From Pseudomonas chlororaphis subsp. piscium (GTDB lineage: Bacteria; Pseudomonadota; Gammaproteobacteria; Pseudomonadales; Pseudomonadaceae), in NCBI RefSeq assembly GCF_003850345.1, contig NZ_CP027707.1, positions 5,890,001-5,954,000 on the forward strand: a stretch of DNA of 64,000 bases, in the 5' to 3' direction. The notes below the pieces were generated by a model that was not told where the DNA came from, ran no database searches, and saw only the letters and a program-made list of their open reading frames with translations. The translations under genes and the position numbers were made by a program. This document shows, piece after piece, positions 47,544-58,289 of the stretch (positions are counted from its first letter, which is position 1; each line of letters starts with the position of its first letter).

Positions 47544-48035
47544 ATGCCTGCTTCGCTTTCCCCTAGCAGCTTTAATGATCATCTTGAACTTCGCCAAAAA
47601 AATCGGGCCACCGTCGAACAGTACATGCGCACTAACGGCAAAGATCGCCTGCGTCGTCATGAATTGTTCACTCAGGATGGCAGTGGCGGTTCCTGGAACA
47701 CCGAAACCGGTGAGCCCCTTGTGTTCAAAGGCCACTCGAAGCTGGCCGCCCTCGGCGTATGGCTGGAGAAATGCTTTCCAGACTGGCAATGGCACAACGT
47801 CCGGGTGTTTGAAACAGACAATCCCAACCACTTCTGGGTGGAAAGCGACGGTCGCGGCAAGACTCTGGTTCCCGGTTACCCCGAAGGTTATTGCGAAAAT
47901 CATTACATCCATTCTTTCGAACTGGACGACGGCAAGATCACGCAGAACCGTGAATTCATGAACCCCTTCCAACAACTTCGCGCCTTGGGCATCCCTGTTC
48001 CAAAAATCAAGCGTGAAGGTATCCCCGCCTCATAA
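47544..48035 (+). CDS. phzA: Phenazine biosynthesis protein PhzA
   Basis: A 163-residue NTF2/ketosteroid-isomerase-fold protein that works with PhzB in condensing two PhzF products to the tricyclic phenazine precursor. It shares RATVEQYMRT, DRLRRHELFT and NREFMNPFQQLRALGIPVP with PhzB. At the position of PhzB His71 (AEHAVWSLKCF) PhzA has Leu (AALGVWLEKCF), and the following Ser is also changed, so the acid-base His is absent, as known for PhzA paralogues. A strong AAGGAGGA site precedes the ATG. First gene of the biosynthetic operon. Confidence 0.97.
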   Translation: MPASLSPSSFNDHLELRQKNRATVEQYMRTNGKDRLRRHELFTQDGSGGSWNTETGEPLVFKGHSKLAALGVWLEKCFPDWQWHNVRVFETDNPNHFWVESDGRGKTLVPGYPEGYCENHYIHSFELDDGKITQNREFMNPFQQLRALGIPVPKIKREGIPAS

Positions 48036-48061
48036 GCCCCCTTATTCATTGGAGATTGAGC

Positions 48062-48553
48062 ATGCCTAATAGCGCAGCGCAACAACTAACCGCTAGCGAC
48101 ACCACTGAACTTCGCCGCAAGAACCGCGCCACGGTCGAGCAATATATGCGTACCAAAGGCCAGGACCGCCTGCGCCGTCATGAACTATTTACCGAAGATG
48201 GTACAGGCGGCTTATGGACCACCGACACCGGCGCGCCGATTGTAATCAGTGGCAAAGCCAAGTTGGCCGAACATGCTGTTTGGTCACTCAAGTGCTTCCC
48301 GGACTGGGAGTGGTACAACGTCAAAGTATTTGAAACCGATGATCCTAACCATTTCTGGGTCGAGTGTGATGGCCACGGCAAGATTCTCTTTCCTGGCTAT
48401 CCGGAAGGCTATTACGAGAACCATTTCCTGCACTCCTTCGAGCTGGAAGACGGCAAAGTAAAACGCAATCGCGAGTTTATGAACGTCTTTCAACAACTGC
48501 GCGCCCTGGGTATTCCAGTACCGCAAATCAAACGCGAAGGCATCCCAACTTAA
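48062..48553 (+). CDS. phzB: Phenazine biosynthesis protein PhzB
   Basis: The active paralogue of PhzA, 163 residues, catalysing the condensation of two 6-amino-5-oxocyclohex-2-ene-1-carboxylate molecules. It keeps the His in AEHAVWSLKCF (residue 71) and the Glu in NREFMN. The start at 48062 is preceded by GGAG; a TTG two codons upstream is ignored. It begins 26 bases after phzA and is a clear tandem duplicate of it. Confidence 0.97.
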   Translation: MPNSAAQQLTASDTTELRRKNRATVEQYMRTKGQDRLRRHELFTEDGTGGLWTTDTGAPIVISGKAKLAEHAVWSLKCFPDWEWYNVKVFETDDPNHFWVECDGHGKILFPGYPEGYYENHFLHSFELEDGKVKRNREFMNVFQQLRALGIPVPQIKREGIPT

Positions 48554-48577
48554 TTCTCTCGTGAGAGTGATCGCATC

Positions 48578-49780
48578 ATGGAAGACTTACTGAAACGGGT
48601 ATTAAGTTGTGAAGCGTTCCAGCAGCCTCAATGGAGCGAGCCCTCACAATTGCATGACGCGCAGGCCTACCTCAGGGACAGCGCCTCATTGATTCGGGTA
48701 GAGGACATCCTGGTGCTGCGCGCCACCTTGGCTCGTGTAGCGGCCGGCGAAGCGATGATCATCCAGTCCGGTGACTGCGCCGAGGACATGGATGAGAGCA
48801 CTCCCGACCATGTGGCCCGCAAAGCAGCGGTGCTGGACATCCTGGCCGGTGCGTTCCGACTCGTGACCCAGCAACCGGTGGTACGGGTGGGACGGATTGC
48901 CGGGCAGTTTGCCAAGCCCCGTTCCAACAACAACGAACGCATTGGCGATGTTGAATTACCGGTGTATCGCGGCGACATGGTCAACGGCCGCGAGGCCGTC
49001 TGCGGCCATCGCCAGCACGATGCGCAACGCCTGGTTCGAGGCTATAGCGCCGCGCGGGACATCATGCAGCACCTGGGCTGGAAAGCGTCGGCAGGCCAGG
49101 AGCAACTCATAGGTTCACCGGCCTGGACCAGCCACGAAATGCTGGTACTCGACTACGAACTGCCACAACTGCGCCAGGACGAACAGGGCCGGGTATTTCT
49201 CGGTTCCACCCACTGGCCGTGGATCGGCGAGCGTACCCGTCAGTTAACGGGCGCTCACGTGGCGCTGCTCAGCGAAGTACTCAATCCGGTGGCGTGCAAG
49301 GTCGGCCCGGACATCACCCGGGACCAGTTGCTGAGCCTGTGTGAACGCCTGGACTCCAAGCGCGAACCCGGCCGGCTGACCCTGATTGCCCGCATGGGCG
49401 CCCACAAGGTCGCCGATCGCCTGCCTCCGCTGGTTGAGGCGGTGCGCCAGGCCGGCCACAAGATCATCTGGCTGAGCGACCCGATGCACGGCAACACCAT
49501 CGTTGCGCCCTGCGGCAACAAGACCCGCATGGTGCAGGCCATCACCGAGGAAATCACCGCCTTCAGGCATGCCGTGACCTCAGCCGGTGGCGTGGCCGCC
49601 GGCCTGCACCTGGAAACCACCCCTGACGACGTCAGCGAGTGCGCTTCCGATGCCGCCGGCCTGAATCAGGTCGCCAGCCGCTACAAAAGCCTGTGCGACC
49701 CGCGGCTGAACCCCTGGCAGGCCATTACTGCGGTGATGGCCTGGAAAAACCAGCCCTCCTCACCCCTTGCCTCCTTTTGA
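48578..49780 (+). CDS. phzC: Class II DAHP synthase PhzC
   Basis: It joins phosphoenolpyruvate and erythrose-4-phosphate to DAHP, pushing carbon into the shikimate pathway for phenazine production. The 400-residue protein is of the plant-like type II class: [60 protein letters not shown] and LSDPMHGNT are visible. It is shorter than plant enzymes and lacks N-terminal regulatory extensions, consistent with reduced feedback inhibition in this family. Confidence 0.96.
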   Translation: MEDLLKRVLSCEAFQQPQWSEPSQLHDAQAYLRDSASLIRVEDILVLRATLARVAAGEAMIIQSGDCAEDMDESTPDHVARKAAVLDILAGAFRLVTQQPVVRVGRIAGQFAKPRSNNNERIGDVELPVYRGDMVNGREAVCGHRQHDAQRLVRGYSAARDIMQHLGWKASAGQEQLIGSPAWTSHEMLVLDYELPQLRQDEQGRVFLGSTHWPWIGERTRQLTGAHVALLSEVLNPVACKVGPDITRDQLLSLCERLDSKREPGRLTLIARMGAHKVADRLPPLVEAVRQAGHKIIWLSDPMHGNTIVAPCGNKTRMVQAITEEITAFRHAVTSAGGVAAGLHLETTPDDVSECASDAAGLNQVASRYKSLCDPRLNPWQAITAVMAWKNQPSSPLASF

Positions 49781-49795
49781 CTGGAGTTTGTCGCC

Positions 49796-50419
49796 ATGAC
49801 CGGCATTCCATCGATAGTCCCTTACACCTTGCCTACTTCCCGCGACCTGCCCGTCAACCTCGCGCAATGGAGCATCGACCCCGAGCGTGCCGTGCTGCTG
49901 GTGCATGACATGCAGCGCTACTTCCTGCGGCCCTTGCCTGACGCCCTGCGTGAACAAGTGGTGAGCAATGCCGCGCGCATTCGCCAGTGGGCTGCCGACA
50001 ACGGCGTTCCGGTGGCCTACACCGCCCAGCCTGGCAGCATGAGCGAGGAGCAACGCGGGCTGCTCAAGGACTTCTGGGGCCCAGGCATGAAGGCCAGCGC
50101 CACCGACCGCGAGGTGGTCGACGCCCTGACGCCCAAGCCCAGTGACTGGCTGCTGACCAAGTGGCGCTACAGCGCGTTCTTCAACTCCGACCTGCTGGAA
50201 CGCATGCGCGCCAACGACCGCGATCAGTTGATCCTGTGCGGGGTGTACGCCCATGTCGGGGTACTGATTTCCACCGTGGATGCCTACTCCAACGATATCC
50301 AGCCCTTCCTCGTTGCCGACGCTATCGCCGACTTCAGCAAGGAGCACCACTGGATGGCCATCGAATACGCCGCCAGCCGTTGCGCCATGGTCATCACCAC
50401 CGACGAGGTGGTGCTATGA
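49796..50419 (+). CDS. phzD: Isochorismatase-like hydrolase PhzD
   Basis: It hydrolyses the vinyl ether of 2-amino-2-deoxyisochorismate to trans-2,3-dihydro-3-hydroxyanthranilate (DHHA) and pyruvate. The 207-residue protein has the catalytic Asp38 in [10 protein letters not shown], the Lys in [15 protein letters not shown] and the cis-peptide CGVYAHVG region. It follows phzC after 15 bases and overlaps phzE by four. Confidence 0.97.
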   Translation: MTGIPSIVPYTLPTSRDLPVNLAQWSIDPERAVLLVHDMQRYFLRPLPDALREQVVSNAARIRQWAADNGVPVAYTAQPGSMSEEQRGLLKDFWGPGMKASATDREVVDALTPKPSDWLLTKWRYSAFFNSDLLERMRANDRDQLILCGVYAHVGVLISTVDAYSNDIQPFLVADAIADFSKEHHWMAIEYAASRCAMVITTDEVVL

Positions 50420-52329
50420 ACCAAGCCGCAGCCCGTCTCATGGAACGCATCCTGCAACCGGTTCCCGAGCCGTTTGCCCTGTTGTACCGCCCGGAATCCA
50501 GCGGGCCCGGCCTGCTGGATGTATTGATCGGCGAAATGTCGGAACCCCAGGTCCTGGCCGATATCGACTTGCCTGCCACCTCGATCGGCGCGCCTCGCCA
50601 AGATGTACTGGCGCTGATCCCCTACCGCCAGATTGCCGAACGCGGTTTCGAGGCAGTGGACGATCAGTCGCCGCTGCTGGCGATGAACATCACCGAGCAG
50701 CAATCCATCAGCATCGAACGCTTGCTGGGATTGCTGCCCAACGTGCCGATCGAGTTGAACAGCGAACGCTTCGACCTCAGCGACGCGAGCTACGCCGAGA
50801 TCGTCAGCCAGGTGATCGCCAACGAAATCGGCTCCGGGGAAGGCGCCAACTTCGTCATCAAGCGCACCTTCCTGGCCGAGATCAGCGAGTACGGCCCGGC
50901 CAGCGCGCTATCGTTCTTTCGCCATCTGCTAGAGCGGGAGAAAGGCGCCTACTGGACGTTCATCATCCACACCGGCAGCCGTACCTTCGTCGGTGCGTCC
51001 CCCGAGCGCCACATCAGCGTCAAGGATGGGCTCGCGGTGATGAACCCCATCAGCGGCACTTACCGCTATCCGCCCGCCGGCCCGAACCTGACCGAAGTCA
51101 TGGACTTTTTGGCGGATCGCAAGGAGGCCGACGAGCTCTACATGGTGGTGGATGAAGAGCTGAAAATGATGGCGCGCATTTGTGACGACGGCGGCCACGT
51201 CCTCGGCCCTTACCTCAAGGAAATGGCGCACCTGGCCCACACCGAGTACTTCATCGAAGGCAAGACCCGTCGCGATGTACGGGAAATCCTGCGCGAAACC
51301 CTGTTTGCTCCTACCGTCACCGGCAGCCCGCTGGAAAGCGCCTGCCGGGTCATCCAGCGCTATGAGCCACAAGGCCGCGCGTACTACAGCGGCATGGCCG
51401 CGCTGATCGGCAGCGATGGCAAGGGCGGGCGTTCGCTGGACTCGGCGATCCTGATTCGCACCGCCGACATCGATAACAGCGGCCAGGTACGGATCAGCGT
51501 GGGCTCGACCATCGTGCGCCATTCCGACCCCATGACCGAGGCTGCTGAAAGCCGGGCCAAGGCCACTGGCCTGATCAGCGCACTGAAAAACCAGACGCCC
51601 TCGCGCTTCGGCAACCACCTGCAAGTGCGCGCCGCATTGGCCAGCCGCAATGCCTACGTCTCGGACTTCTGGTTGATGGACAGCCAGCAGCGGCAGCAGA
51701 CCCAGGACGACTTCAGTGGGCGCCAGGTGCTGATCGTCGACGCCGAAGACACCTTCACCTCGATGATCGCCAAGCAACTGCGGGCCCTGGGCCTGGTGGT
51801 GACGGTGTGCAGCTTCAGCGATGAATACAGCTTTGACGGCTACGACCTGGTCATCATGGGCCCCGGCCCCGGCAACCCGAGCGAAGTCCAACTGCCGAAA
51901 ATCAACCATCTGCATGTGGCCATCCGTTCCTTGCTCAGCCAGCAGCGGCCGTTCCTTGCGGTGTGCCTGAGCCATCAAGTACTGAGCTTGTGCCTGGGTC
52001 TGGAATTGCAGCGCAAAGCCATTCCCAACCAGGGCGTGCAAAAACAGATCGACCTGTTCGGCAACGCCGAGCGGGTGGGTTTCTACAACACCTTCGCCGC
52101 CCAGAGCGCGAGTGACCGCCTGGACATCGACGGCATCGGCACCGTCGAAATCAGCCGCGACAACGAGACCGGCGAGGTGCATGCCCTGCGTGGGCCGTCG
52201 TTTGCCTCCATGCAGTTCCATGCCGAGTCGCTACTGACCCAGGAAGGTCCGCGCATCATCGCCGACCTGCTGCGGCACGCCCTCATCCATACACCTGTCG
52301 AGAGCACCGCTTCGGCCGCCGGGAGATAA
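50416..52329 (+). CDS. phzE: 2-amino-2-deoxyisochorismate synthase PhzE
   Basis: It converts chorismate and glutamine to ADIC, diverting chorismate to phenazines. The 637-residue protein fuses a chorismate-binding synthase domain (about 1-400: [47 protein letters not shown]) to a class I glutamine amidotransferase domain (about 430-620) with the nucleophile Cys in [13 protein letters not shown] and the His-Glu pair in MQFHAES. The start overlaps the phzD stop. Confidence 0.97.
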   Translation: MNQAAARLMERILQPVPEPFALLYRPESSGPGLLDVLIGEMSEPQVLADIDLPATSIGAPRQDVLALIPYRQIAERGFEAVDDQSPLLAMNITEQQSISIERLLGLLPNVPIELNSERFDLSDASYAEIVSQVIANEIGSGEGANFVIKRTFLAEISEYGPASALSFFRHLLEREKGAYWTFIIHTGSRTFVGASPERHISVKDGLAVMNPISGTYRYPPAGPNLTEVMDFLADRKEADELYMVVDEELKMMARICDDGGHVLGPYLKEMAHLAHTEYFIEGKTRRDVREILRETLFAPTVTGSPLESACRVIQRYEPQGRAYYSGMAALIGSDGKGGRSLDSAILIRTADIDNSGQVRISVGSTIVRHSDPMTEAAESRAKATGLISALKNQTPSRFGNHLQVRAALASRNAYVSDFWLMDSQQRQQTQDDFSGRQVLIVDAEDTFTSMIAKQLRALGLVVTVCSFSDEYSFDGYDLVIMGPGPGNPSEVQLPKINHLHVAIRSLLSQQRPFLAVCLSHQVLSLCLGLELQRKAIPNQGVQKQIDLFGNAERVGFYNTFAAQSASDRLDIDGIGTVEISRDNETGEVHALRGPSFASMQFHAESLLTQEGPRIIADLLRHALIHTPVESTASAAGR

Positions 52330-52331
52330 CC

Positions 52332-53168
52332 ATGCACAACTACGTCATCATCGACGCCTTTGCCAGCGCCCCGCTGGAAGGCAATCCGGTCGCGGTGTTC
52401 TTTGACGCCGATGACTTGTCGGCCACGCAAATGCAACGCATCGCCCGAGAGATGAACCTGTCGGAAACCACCTTCGTGCTCAAGCCACGTAACTGTGGTG
52501 ATGCGCTGATCCGGATCTTCACCCCGGTCAACGAACTGCCCTTCGCCGGGCACCCGTTGCTGGGCACGGCCATTGCCCTGGGTGCGCACACCGACAATCA
52601 CCGGCTGTTCCTGGAAACCCAGATGGGCACCATCGCCTTTGAGCTGGAGCGCCAGAACGGCAGCGTCGTCGCCGCCAGCATGGACCAGCCGATACCGACC
52701 TGGACGGCCCTGGGGCGCGACGTCGAATTGCTCAAGGCCCTGGGCATCAGCGACTCGACCTTTCCCATCGAGATCTATCACAACGGCCCACGTCATGTGT
52801 TTGTCGGCCTGCCGAGCATCGCCGCGTTGTCGGCCCTGCACCCCGACCACCGTGCCCTGTCCAACTTCCACGACATGGCCATCAACTGTTTTGCCGGCGC
52901 GGGACGGCGTTGGCGCAGCCGGATGTTCTCACCGGCCTATGGGGTGGTCGAGGATGCGGCCACGGGCTCCGCTGCCGGGCCCTTGGCGATTCATCTGGCG
53001 CGTCATGGCCAGATCGAATTCGGCCAGCAGATCGAGATTCTTCAGGGCGTGGAAATCGGCCGCCCTTCACTGATGTTCGCCAGGGCCGAGGGCCGCGCCG
53101 ATCAACTGACGCGGGTCGAAGTATCAGGCAATGGCGTCACCTTCGGACGGGGGACCATCGTTCTATGA
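52332..53168 (+). CDS. phzF: DHHA isomerase PhzF
   Basis: It isomerises DHHA to the ketone that dimerises into the phenazine scaffold. The 278-residue protein has the two-lobed diaminopimelate-epimerase fold. The catalytic Glu45 is present ([11 protein letters not shown]), as are [16 protein letters not shown] and the C-lobe [14 protein letters not shown]. It starts two bases after phzE and overlaps phzG by four bases. Confidence 0.97.
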   Translation: MHNYVIIDAFASAPLEGNPVAVFFDADDLSATQMQRIAREMNLSETTFVLKPRNCGDALIRIFTPVNELPFAGHPLLGTAIALGAHTDNHRLFLETQMGTIAFELERQNGSVVAASMDQPIPTWTALGRDVELLKALGISDSTFPIEIYHNGPRHVFVGLPSIAALSALHPDHRALSNFHDMAINCFAGAGRRWRSRMFSPAYGVVEDAATGSAAGPLAIHLARHGQIEFGQQIEILQGVEIGRPSLMFARAEGRADQLTRVEVSGNGVTFGRGTIVL

Positions 53169-53833
53169 ACAGTTCAATACAAGGCAAACCGCTATTGGGT
53201 AAAGGCATGTCGGAATCCCTGACCGGCACACTGGATGCGCCGTTCCCCGAGTACCAGACGCTGCCTGCCGATCCCATGAGCGTGCTGCACAACTGGCTCG
53301 AACGCGCACGCCGCGTGGGCATCCGCGAACCCCGCGCGCTGGCGCTGGCGACGGCTGACAGCCAGGGCCGGCCTTCGACGCGCATCGTGGTGATCAGTGA
53401 GATCAGCGAGCGTGGCGTGGTGTTTGCCACCCATGCCGGAAGCCAGAAAGGCCGCGAACTGCTGCAAAACCCCTGGGCCTCGGGTGTGCTGTATTGGCGC
53501 GAAACCAGTCAGCAAATCATCCTCAACGGTCAGGCCGTGCGCTTGCCGGATACCAAGGCTGATGAGGCCTGGTTGAAACGCCCTTATGCCACGCATCCGA
53601 TGTCATCGGTGTCTCGCCAGAGTGAAGAGCTCAAGGATGTTCAGGCCATGCGCAACGCCGCCAGGGAACTGGCCGAGGTTCAAGGTCCGCTGCCGCGTCC
53701 CGAGGGTTATTGCGTGTTTGAGCTGCGGCTTGAATCGTTGGAATTCTGGGGTAACGGCCAGGAGCGCCTGCATGAACGCTTGCGCTATGACCGCAGCGAT
53801 ACGGGCTGGAAGGTGCGGCGTCTGCAACCCTGA
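53165..53833 (+). CDS. phzG: FMN-dependent oxidase PhzG
   Basis: A pyridoxamine-5'-phosphate-oxidase-like flavoenzyme that oxidises the hexahydrophenazine precursor toward phenazine-1-carboxylic acid. The 222-residue protein has the FMN-binding [36 protein letters not shown] and the C-terminal [16 protein letters not shown]. Its ATG overlaps the phzF stop. Confidence 0.96.
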   Translation: MNSSIQGKPLLGKGMSESLTGTLDAPFPEYQTLPADPMSVLHNWLERARRVGIREPRALALATADSQGRPSTRIVVISEISERGVVFATHAGSQKGRELLQNPWASGVLYWRETSQQIILNGQAVRLPDTKADEAWLKRPYATHPMSSVSRQSEELKDVQAMRNAARELAEVQGPLPRPEGYCVFELRLESLEFWGNGQERLHERLRYDRSDTGWKVRRLQP

Positions 53834-53944
53834 ATAACGCAGGTTTTTGCACGAGATCTGCCGCGCTGACGAGTCAGCCAAGGTGGCATGACTCACCAAA
53901 GACAAACCTGGCGCGGCTCAATGATTAATTACAGGAGTTACTAA

Positions 53945-55777
53945 ATGTGCGGTCTCACAGGATGGGTAGACTATACGCGCAGGCTCGAAGGGGAAGACCC
54001 CGCGATTCGCGCGATGACCAATACCCTCGCACTTCGCGGGCCTGATGCCGAAGGCATATGGAAACATCGACACGCCCTTCTGGGGCATCGGCGGCTGGCG
54101 GTCATCGACCTGAGCGGCGGTACCCAGCCGATGGTCTATCGCTTTCCAGACGGCCAGGAAGTCTCGCTGGTCTACACGGGAGAGGTCTACAACCACGACG
54201 CATTGCGCGACCAGCTACGGCAGGCGGGGCATGTATTTCAGACTCGCAGCGATACCGAGGTCGTGCTGCATGCCTACCTGGAATGGGGCGAGCGTTGCTG
54301 TGATCACCTGACAGGCATGTTCGCCTTCGCCCTGTTCGACGGACGCGACGGCCACCTGCTCCTGGTACGCGATCGCCTTGGGATCAAGCCGCTGTTCTAT
54401 GCCCGGCATCGTGAAGGGCTGCTCTTCGGCTCGGAGATCAAGGCCATCCTGGCCCACCCGGAATTCACCACGGGGCTGGAGGTGACGGGGTTGGTCGACG
54501 TGCTCACGCTGTCGAAGGGAACCGCCCAGACGCCTTTCAGGAACCTGATGGAGCTGCTTCCCGGCCACTTCCTGTCCTGGCGCCCCAATGGGCAGATGAA
54601 AATCCAGTGCTACTGGAAGGTACGCCGCCAGGAGCACCAGCACGACCTGCAAACGACAGTGCAACAGACCCGCGAGTTGGTCACCCATGCGCTGGGCTCG
54701 CAGTTGTATGCCGACGTTCCCGTGTGCTCGCTGCTGTCCGGCGGGCTCGACTCCACCACCCTCACGGCTCTCGCGCAACGTATCGTGAAGGCGAAGACCG
54801 GCGGGAATATCAATTCCTTTTCGGTGGACTTCACTGGCCAGTCCGCGCAGTTCAAGAGCGACGACCTGCGTCCCGACCAGGACCAGCCCTTTGCTCTGTT
54901 GGCCGCGGAGTTCATCGGTAGCCGGCACCAGACCGTCCTCATCGACAACGAGGAACTGGTCTCCGACCTGGCGCGCGAGGAGGTGTTCCGCGCCAAGGAC
55001 CTGCCGTTCACCTTTGGCGACATGGATACCTCGTTGAACCTGTTGTTCAGGGAGATTCGCAAGCACTCCACGGTGGCCATCTCGGGAGAAGGTGCCGATG
55101 AGGTCTTCGGTGGCTATGGCTGGTTCCGTGATCCTCAGGCCATAGCCTCCGCGTCCTTTCCATGGTCGTCGCGGGTGAAGTTGCCGGCCGGTTTCATCAA
55201 TGCCGACTTCAACCGCCAATGCGATCTCGCCAAGTACCAACAGGCGAGCTACGACGACGCCCTGCGCCAGGTCGAACACCTGGCACAAGACAGCCCGCAC
55301 GAGCGTCGGATGCGCGAGCTTTGCCACATGCACCTGAAACGCTGGATGGTGATGCTGCTGGACCGCAAGGACCGCCTGAGCATGTGCAACAGCCTCGAGG
55401 TACGTGTGCCGTTCACCGATCACGAACTGGTCGAGTACGTCTATAACGTGCCTTGGTCGATCAAGAGCAAGGATGGCGAGGAGAAGTGGCTGCTCAAGCA
55501 GGCCTGTGCCGACTTGGTACCGGAGGCGGTGCTCAAACGCAGGAAGAGTCCCTATCCGACCTCGGCCGACCTGGGCTACGAACGCTTCCTTCGCCAGAGT
55601 GCCCGGCAGCTTCTGCAGGACACGGGGAACCCGGTGTTCGGTATCGTATCCCACGCCTATATGGCCGAAGAACTGCGCCAGCCCGAGGGCTACTTCAATA
55701 CGCAGATGAGCCGGCACAACCTGGAAACAGCGCTGGCGCTGGATGCCTGGCTACGCTTGCACAAGATCTCGCTCTGA
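53945..55777 (+). CDS. phzH: PhzH, glutamine-dependent amidotransferase making PCN
   Basis: It amidates phenazine-1-carboxylic acid to phenazine-1-carboxamide. The 610-residue protein is an asparagine-synthetase-B homologue: the nucleophile Cys2 (MCGLTGWVDY) opens the class II amidotransferase domain (about 1-200), followed by an ATP-pyrophosphatase domain with the PP-loop SLLSGGLDSTTL (about residue 265) and the ISGEGADEVFGGYGW motif. It lies 111 bases after phzG with its own GGAG site. Strains of subspecies aureofaciens carry phzO at this place instead, so this gene points to a PCN producer. Confidence 0.95.
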   Translation: MCGLTGWVDYTRRLEGEDPAIRAMTNTLALRGPDAEGIWKHRHALLGHRRLAVIDLSGGTQPMVYRFPDGQEVSLVYTGEVYNHDALRDQLRQAGHVFQTRSDTEVVLHAYLEWGERCCDHLTGMFAFALFDGRDGHLLLVRDRLGIKPLFYARHREGLLFGSEIKAILAHPEFTTGLEVTGLVDVLTLSKGTAQTPFRNLMELLPGHFLSWRPNGQMKIQCYWKVRRQEHQHDLQTTVQQTRELVTHALGSQLYADVPVCSLLSGGLDSTTLTALAQRIVKAKTGGNINSFSVDFTGQSAQFKSDDLRPDQDQPFALLAAEFIGSRHQTVLIDNEELVSDLAREEVFRAKDLPFTFGDMDTSLNLLFREIRKHSTVAISGEGADEVFGGYGWFRDPQAIASASFPWSSRVKLPAGFINADFNRQCDLAKYQQASYDDALRQVEHLAQDSPHERRMRELCHMHLKRWMVMLLDRKDRLSMCNSLEVRVPFTDHELVEYVYNVPWSIKSKDGEEKWLLKQACADLVPEAVLKRRKSPYPTSADLGYERFLRQSARQLLQDTGNPVFGIVSHAYMAEELRQPEGYFNTQMSRHNLETALALDAWLRLHKISL

Positions 55778-56276
55778 TATGAGCCTGAGGGAGCCACGGC
55801 AGGCCCGGCCAGGTACCTGGCATGCCTGTGGCTTCCACGGCCGGCAGGGTGTTTCCAGCTGGATTCGCCACGCGTTGGATCACCTGCCGCTTTTCAGGTT
55901 TCTACTGTTCAAGATCATTCAGCCGCCCCTTTCTGGGTTCGGCTGAATCGAACCAGGTTTGTCGGAGCCCCTTTTGTTCGAGCCCTGCCACCTTGGCAGG
56001 CTCGTTCAGTTGTAGCGGTCAGCCTGTCGCCGGTTGGCTTGCCATCCGTCCCTGTCTCGATGCACTGGGATGAATCAACCCAAGCCCCGCCCCCCAGAAA
56101 TCCCAACGGCACCACCAGCCGCCTCCAGGCCGGCGTCTTGCCTCGGGTCTTGCCCGGAAGCGCCCGCCATATCGGTCCCGTAGCGATCCACGAAAGGGTC
56201 AGCATGGGCCCGCTCACTGCTGTACATTCCTCCCCACGGACGACACATCATTTACCCAGTGAACGGAGTTCAACGC
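55778..56276. other. Intergenic after phzH with two hairpins
   Basis: No supported gene in 499 bases. TTCAGCCG and CGGCTGAA form a hairpin (about 55917-55947) that could end the phz message, and GAGCCCTGCCA with TGGCAGGCTC forms another (about 55979-56004). Neither has a strong T-run. This is probably the distal border of the phenazine cluster. Confidence 0.5.
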
Positions 56277-58115
56277 GTGTTCTCGACCCTCAATCCGCGT
56301 CACCGCCGGCTTACCAGTTTCTCGCTGATAGCCGTCGCCCTCAGCCTCGCCGCCTGCAACGCCTCCGCCCCTTCCCACACCGCCCTGCCCCCCGCCCCGG
56401 AAATCGCTTCGGGTTATCGCACCGACCTGCAGGTGCAGCATGCCAACCAGCATATGGCGGCCGCGGCCAACCCGTTGGCGGCCGAAGCCGGGCGCGAGAT
56501 GTTGCGCAAGGGTGGTTCGGCCATCGATGCGGCGATTGCCATGCAAGCCGTGCTGACCCTGGTGGAGCCACAGTCGTCGGGCATCGGCGGCGGGGCCTTG
56601 ATCGTGCTCTGGGACGGCAAAGCCGTGCGCACTTATGACGGTCGCGAAACCGCGCCGGCCGGGGCCACCGAGAAGTTGTTCCTGCAGGCGGACGGCAAAC
56701 CCATGCCGTTCCCCCAGGCGCAGATCGGCGGACGCTCGGTAGGTACGCCAGGGGTGCTGCGGGCCCTGGAACTGGCCCATAAAAAACACGGCCGCCTGCC
56801 GTGGGCGCAACTGTTCGAGCCGGCGATCCGCCTGGCGGCCCAGGGCTTCCCGATCTCCCCACGCCTGCACAGCATGATCGTCGCCGATCCGTACCTGGCG
56901 AAATCGCCGGACATGGCGGCCTACTTCCTGAATGCCGATGGCACGCCGAAAGCCGTCGGCACCCGGCTGAAAAACCCGCAGTTGGCCGCGGTGCTCGAAC
57001 GCATCGCCAAAGAGGGTCCGAACGCCTTGTACCAAGGCCCGGTCGCCCGGGAAATCGTCGCCAAGGTGCAGGGCCATGCCAACCCCGGCAGCCTGTCACT
57101 CAACGACCTGCAAGGCTATCGCGCCAAGGAGCGCGAACCGCTGTGCACCGACTACAAGCGCTGGCAGGTCTGCGGCATGCCGCCACCCTCCTCGGGCGGG
57201 ATCGCCCTGGCGCAGATCCTCGGCACCCTGCAGGCGCTGGAGGCCCGCGATCCGCGTTATGCGCTGCCACCCTTGAAACCGGTCAAGACCAATCTACCGG
57301 CCGGCCTGGAACCGGCGCCTGAAGCCGTGCACCTGATCGCCGAGGCCGAACGCCTGGCCTACGCCGACCGTGCTTTGTACGTGGCGGATTCGGACTTCGC
57401 CCCAGTGCCGATCGCCGGCCTGGTCGCCCCACGCTACCTGGCCCAACGCGCCGCCTTGATCGGCGAACGCAGCATGACCAAGGCCGAACCCGGCAAGCCC
57501 CAGGGCATCCAGGTGGCCTACGCCCCGGACCGTTCGCCGATGCGCATCTCCACCTCGCAAGTGGTGGCCGTGGATGACCAGGGCGGCGCGGTGTCCATGA
57601 CCACCACCGTGGAGGCGGCCTTCGGCTCGCACCTGATGGTCCAGGGCTTCATGCTCAACAACCAGATGACCGACTTCTCCTTCATCCCCGAAGAGAACGG
57701 CCAGCCGGTGGCCAACCGCGTCCAGCCGGGCAAGCGCCCACGCTCGTCCATGGCGCCGACCCTGGTCTTCGACCGCAACAGCGGTGAACTGCTGGCCACC
57801 GTCGGCTCGCCGGGTGGCTCGCAGATTATCGAGTACGTGGCCAAGTCGGTGATCGGCATGCTCGACTGGAACCTCGACCCGCAAGCTGCCATCAGCCTGC
57901 CCAACTTCGGCAGCCGCAACGGCCCGACCGAACTGGAACAAGGCCAGTTCACCCCTGGGTTGAAAGCAGCACTGAAAGCCAAGGGGCATGAGGTGACCGA
58001 TATCGACATGACCAGCGGCACCCAGGCGATCATCCGGGTACGTGATGCCCAGGGTAAAACCTCGTGGGCCGGTGGCGCCGATCCACGCCGCGAAGGGGCT
58101 GCGTTGGGGGATTGA
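56277..58115 (+). CDS. ggt: Gamma-glutamyltransferase
   Basis: It transfers or hydrolyses the gamma-glutamyl group of glutathione and related peptides outside the cytoplasm. The 612-residue precursor starts at GTG 56277 (CGGAG eight bases before) and carries a lipoprotein-like signal ending LSLAAC. The catalytic Thr of the autocleaved small subunit is in VSMTTTVEAAFGSH (near residue 441). Substrate residues appear in VEPQSSGIGGGA and YDGRETAP. An upstream GTG at 56259 is an alternative start. Confidence 0.94.
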   Translation: MFSTLNPRHRRLTSFSLIAVALSLAACNASAPSHTALPPAPEIASGYRTDLQVQHANQHMAAAANPLAAEAGREMLRKGGSAIDAAIAMQAVLTLVEPQSSGIGGGALIVLWDGKAVRTYDGRETAPAGATEKLFLQADGKPMPFPQAQIGGRSVGTPGVLRALELAHKKHGRLPWAQLFEPAIRLAAQGFPISPRLHSMIVADPYLAKSPDMAAYFLNADGTPKAVGTRLKNPQLAAVLERIAKEGPNALYQGPVAREIVAKVQGHANPGSLSLNDLQGYRAKEREPLCTDYKRWQVCGMPPPSSGGIALAQILGTLQALEARDPRYALPPLKPVKTNLPAGLEPAPEAVHLIAEAERLAYADRALYVADSDFAPVPIAGLVAPRYLAQRAALIGERSMTKAEPGKPQGIQVAYAPDRSPMRISTSQVVAVDDQGGAVSMTTTVEAAFGSHLMVQGFMLNNQMTDFSFIPEENGQPVANRVQPGKRPRSSMAPTLVFDRNSGELLATVGSPGGSQIIEYVAKSVIGMLDWNLDPQAAISLPNFGSRNGPTELEQGQFTPGLKAALKAKGHEVTDIDMTSGTQAIIRVRDAQGKTSWAGGADPRREGAALGD

Positions 58116-58289
58116 GGCCAACGCAGGAAAACCAGAAGGGCTTGCCGTGAGGCAGGCCCTTTTTATTACTCACGCCATAGAAGCGCCAGCATGGGTGGCC
58201 AATGCTGTATGCCGTTTTTTACTGGGCTCTGTGTCTGACGTGATCTTTTGATCCCTCCTAGCATCAGCTTTTTTGCCGAGGTGCATGGG

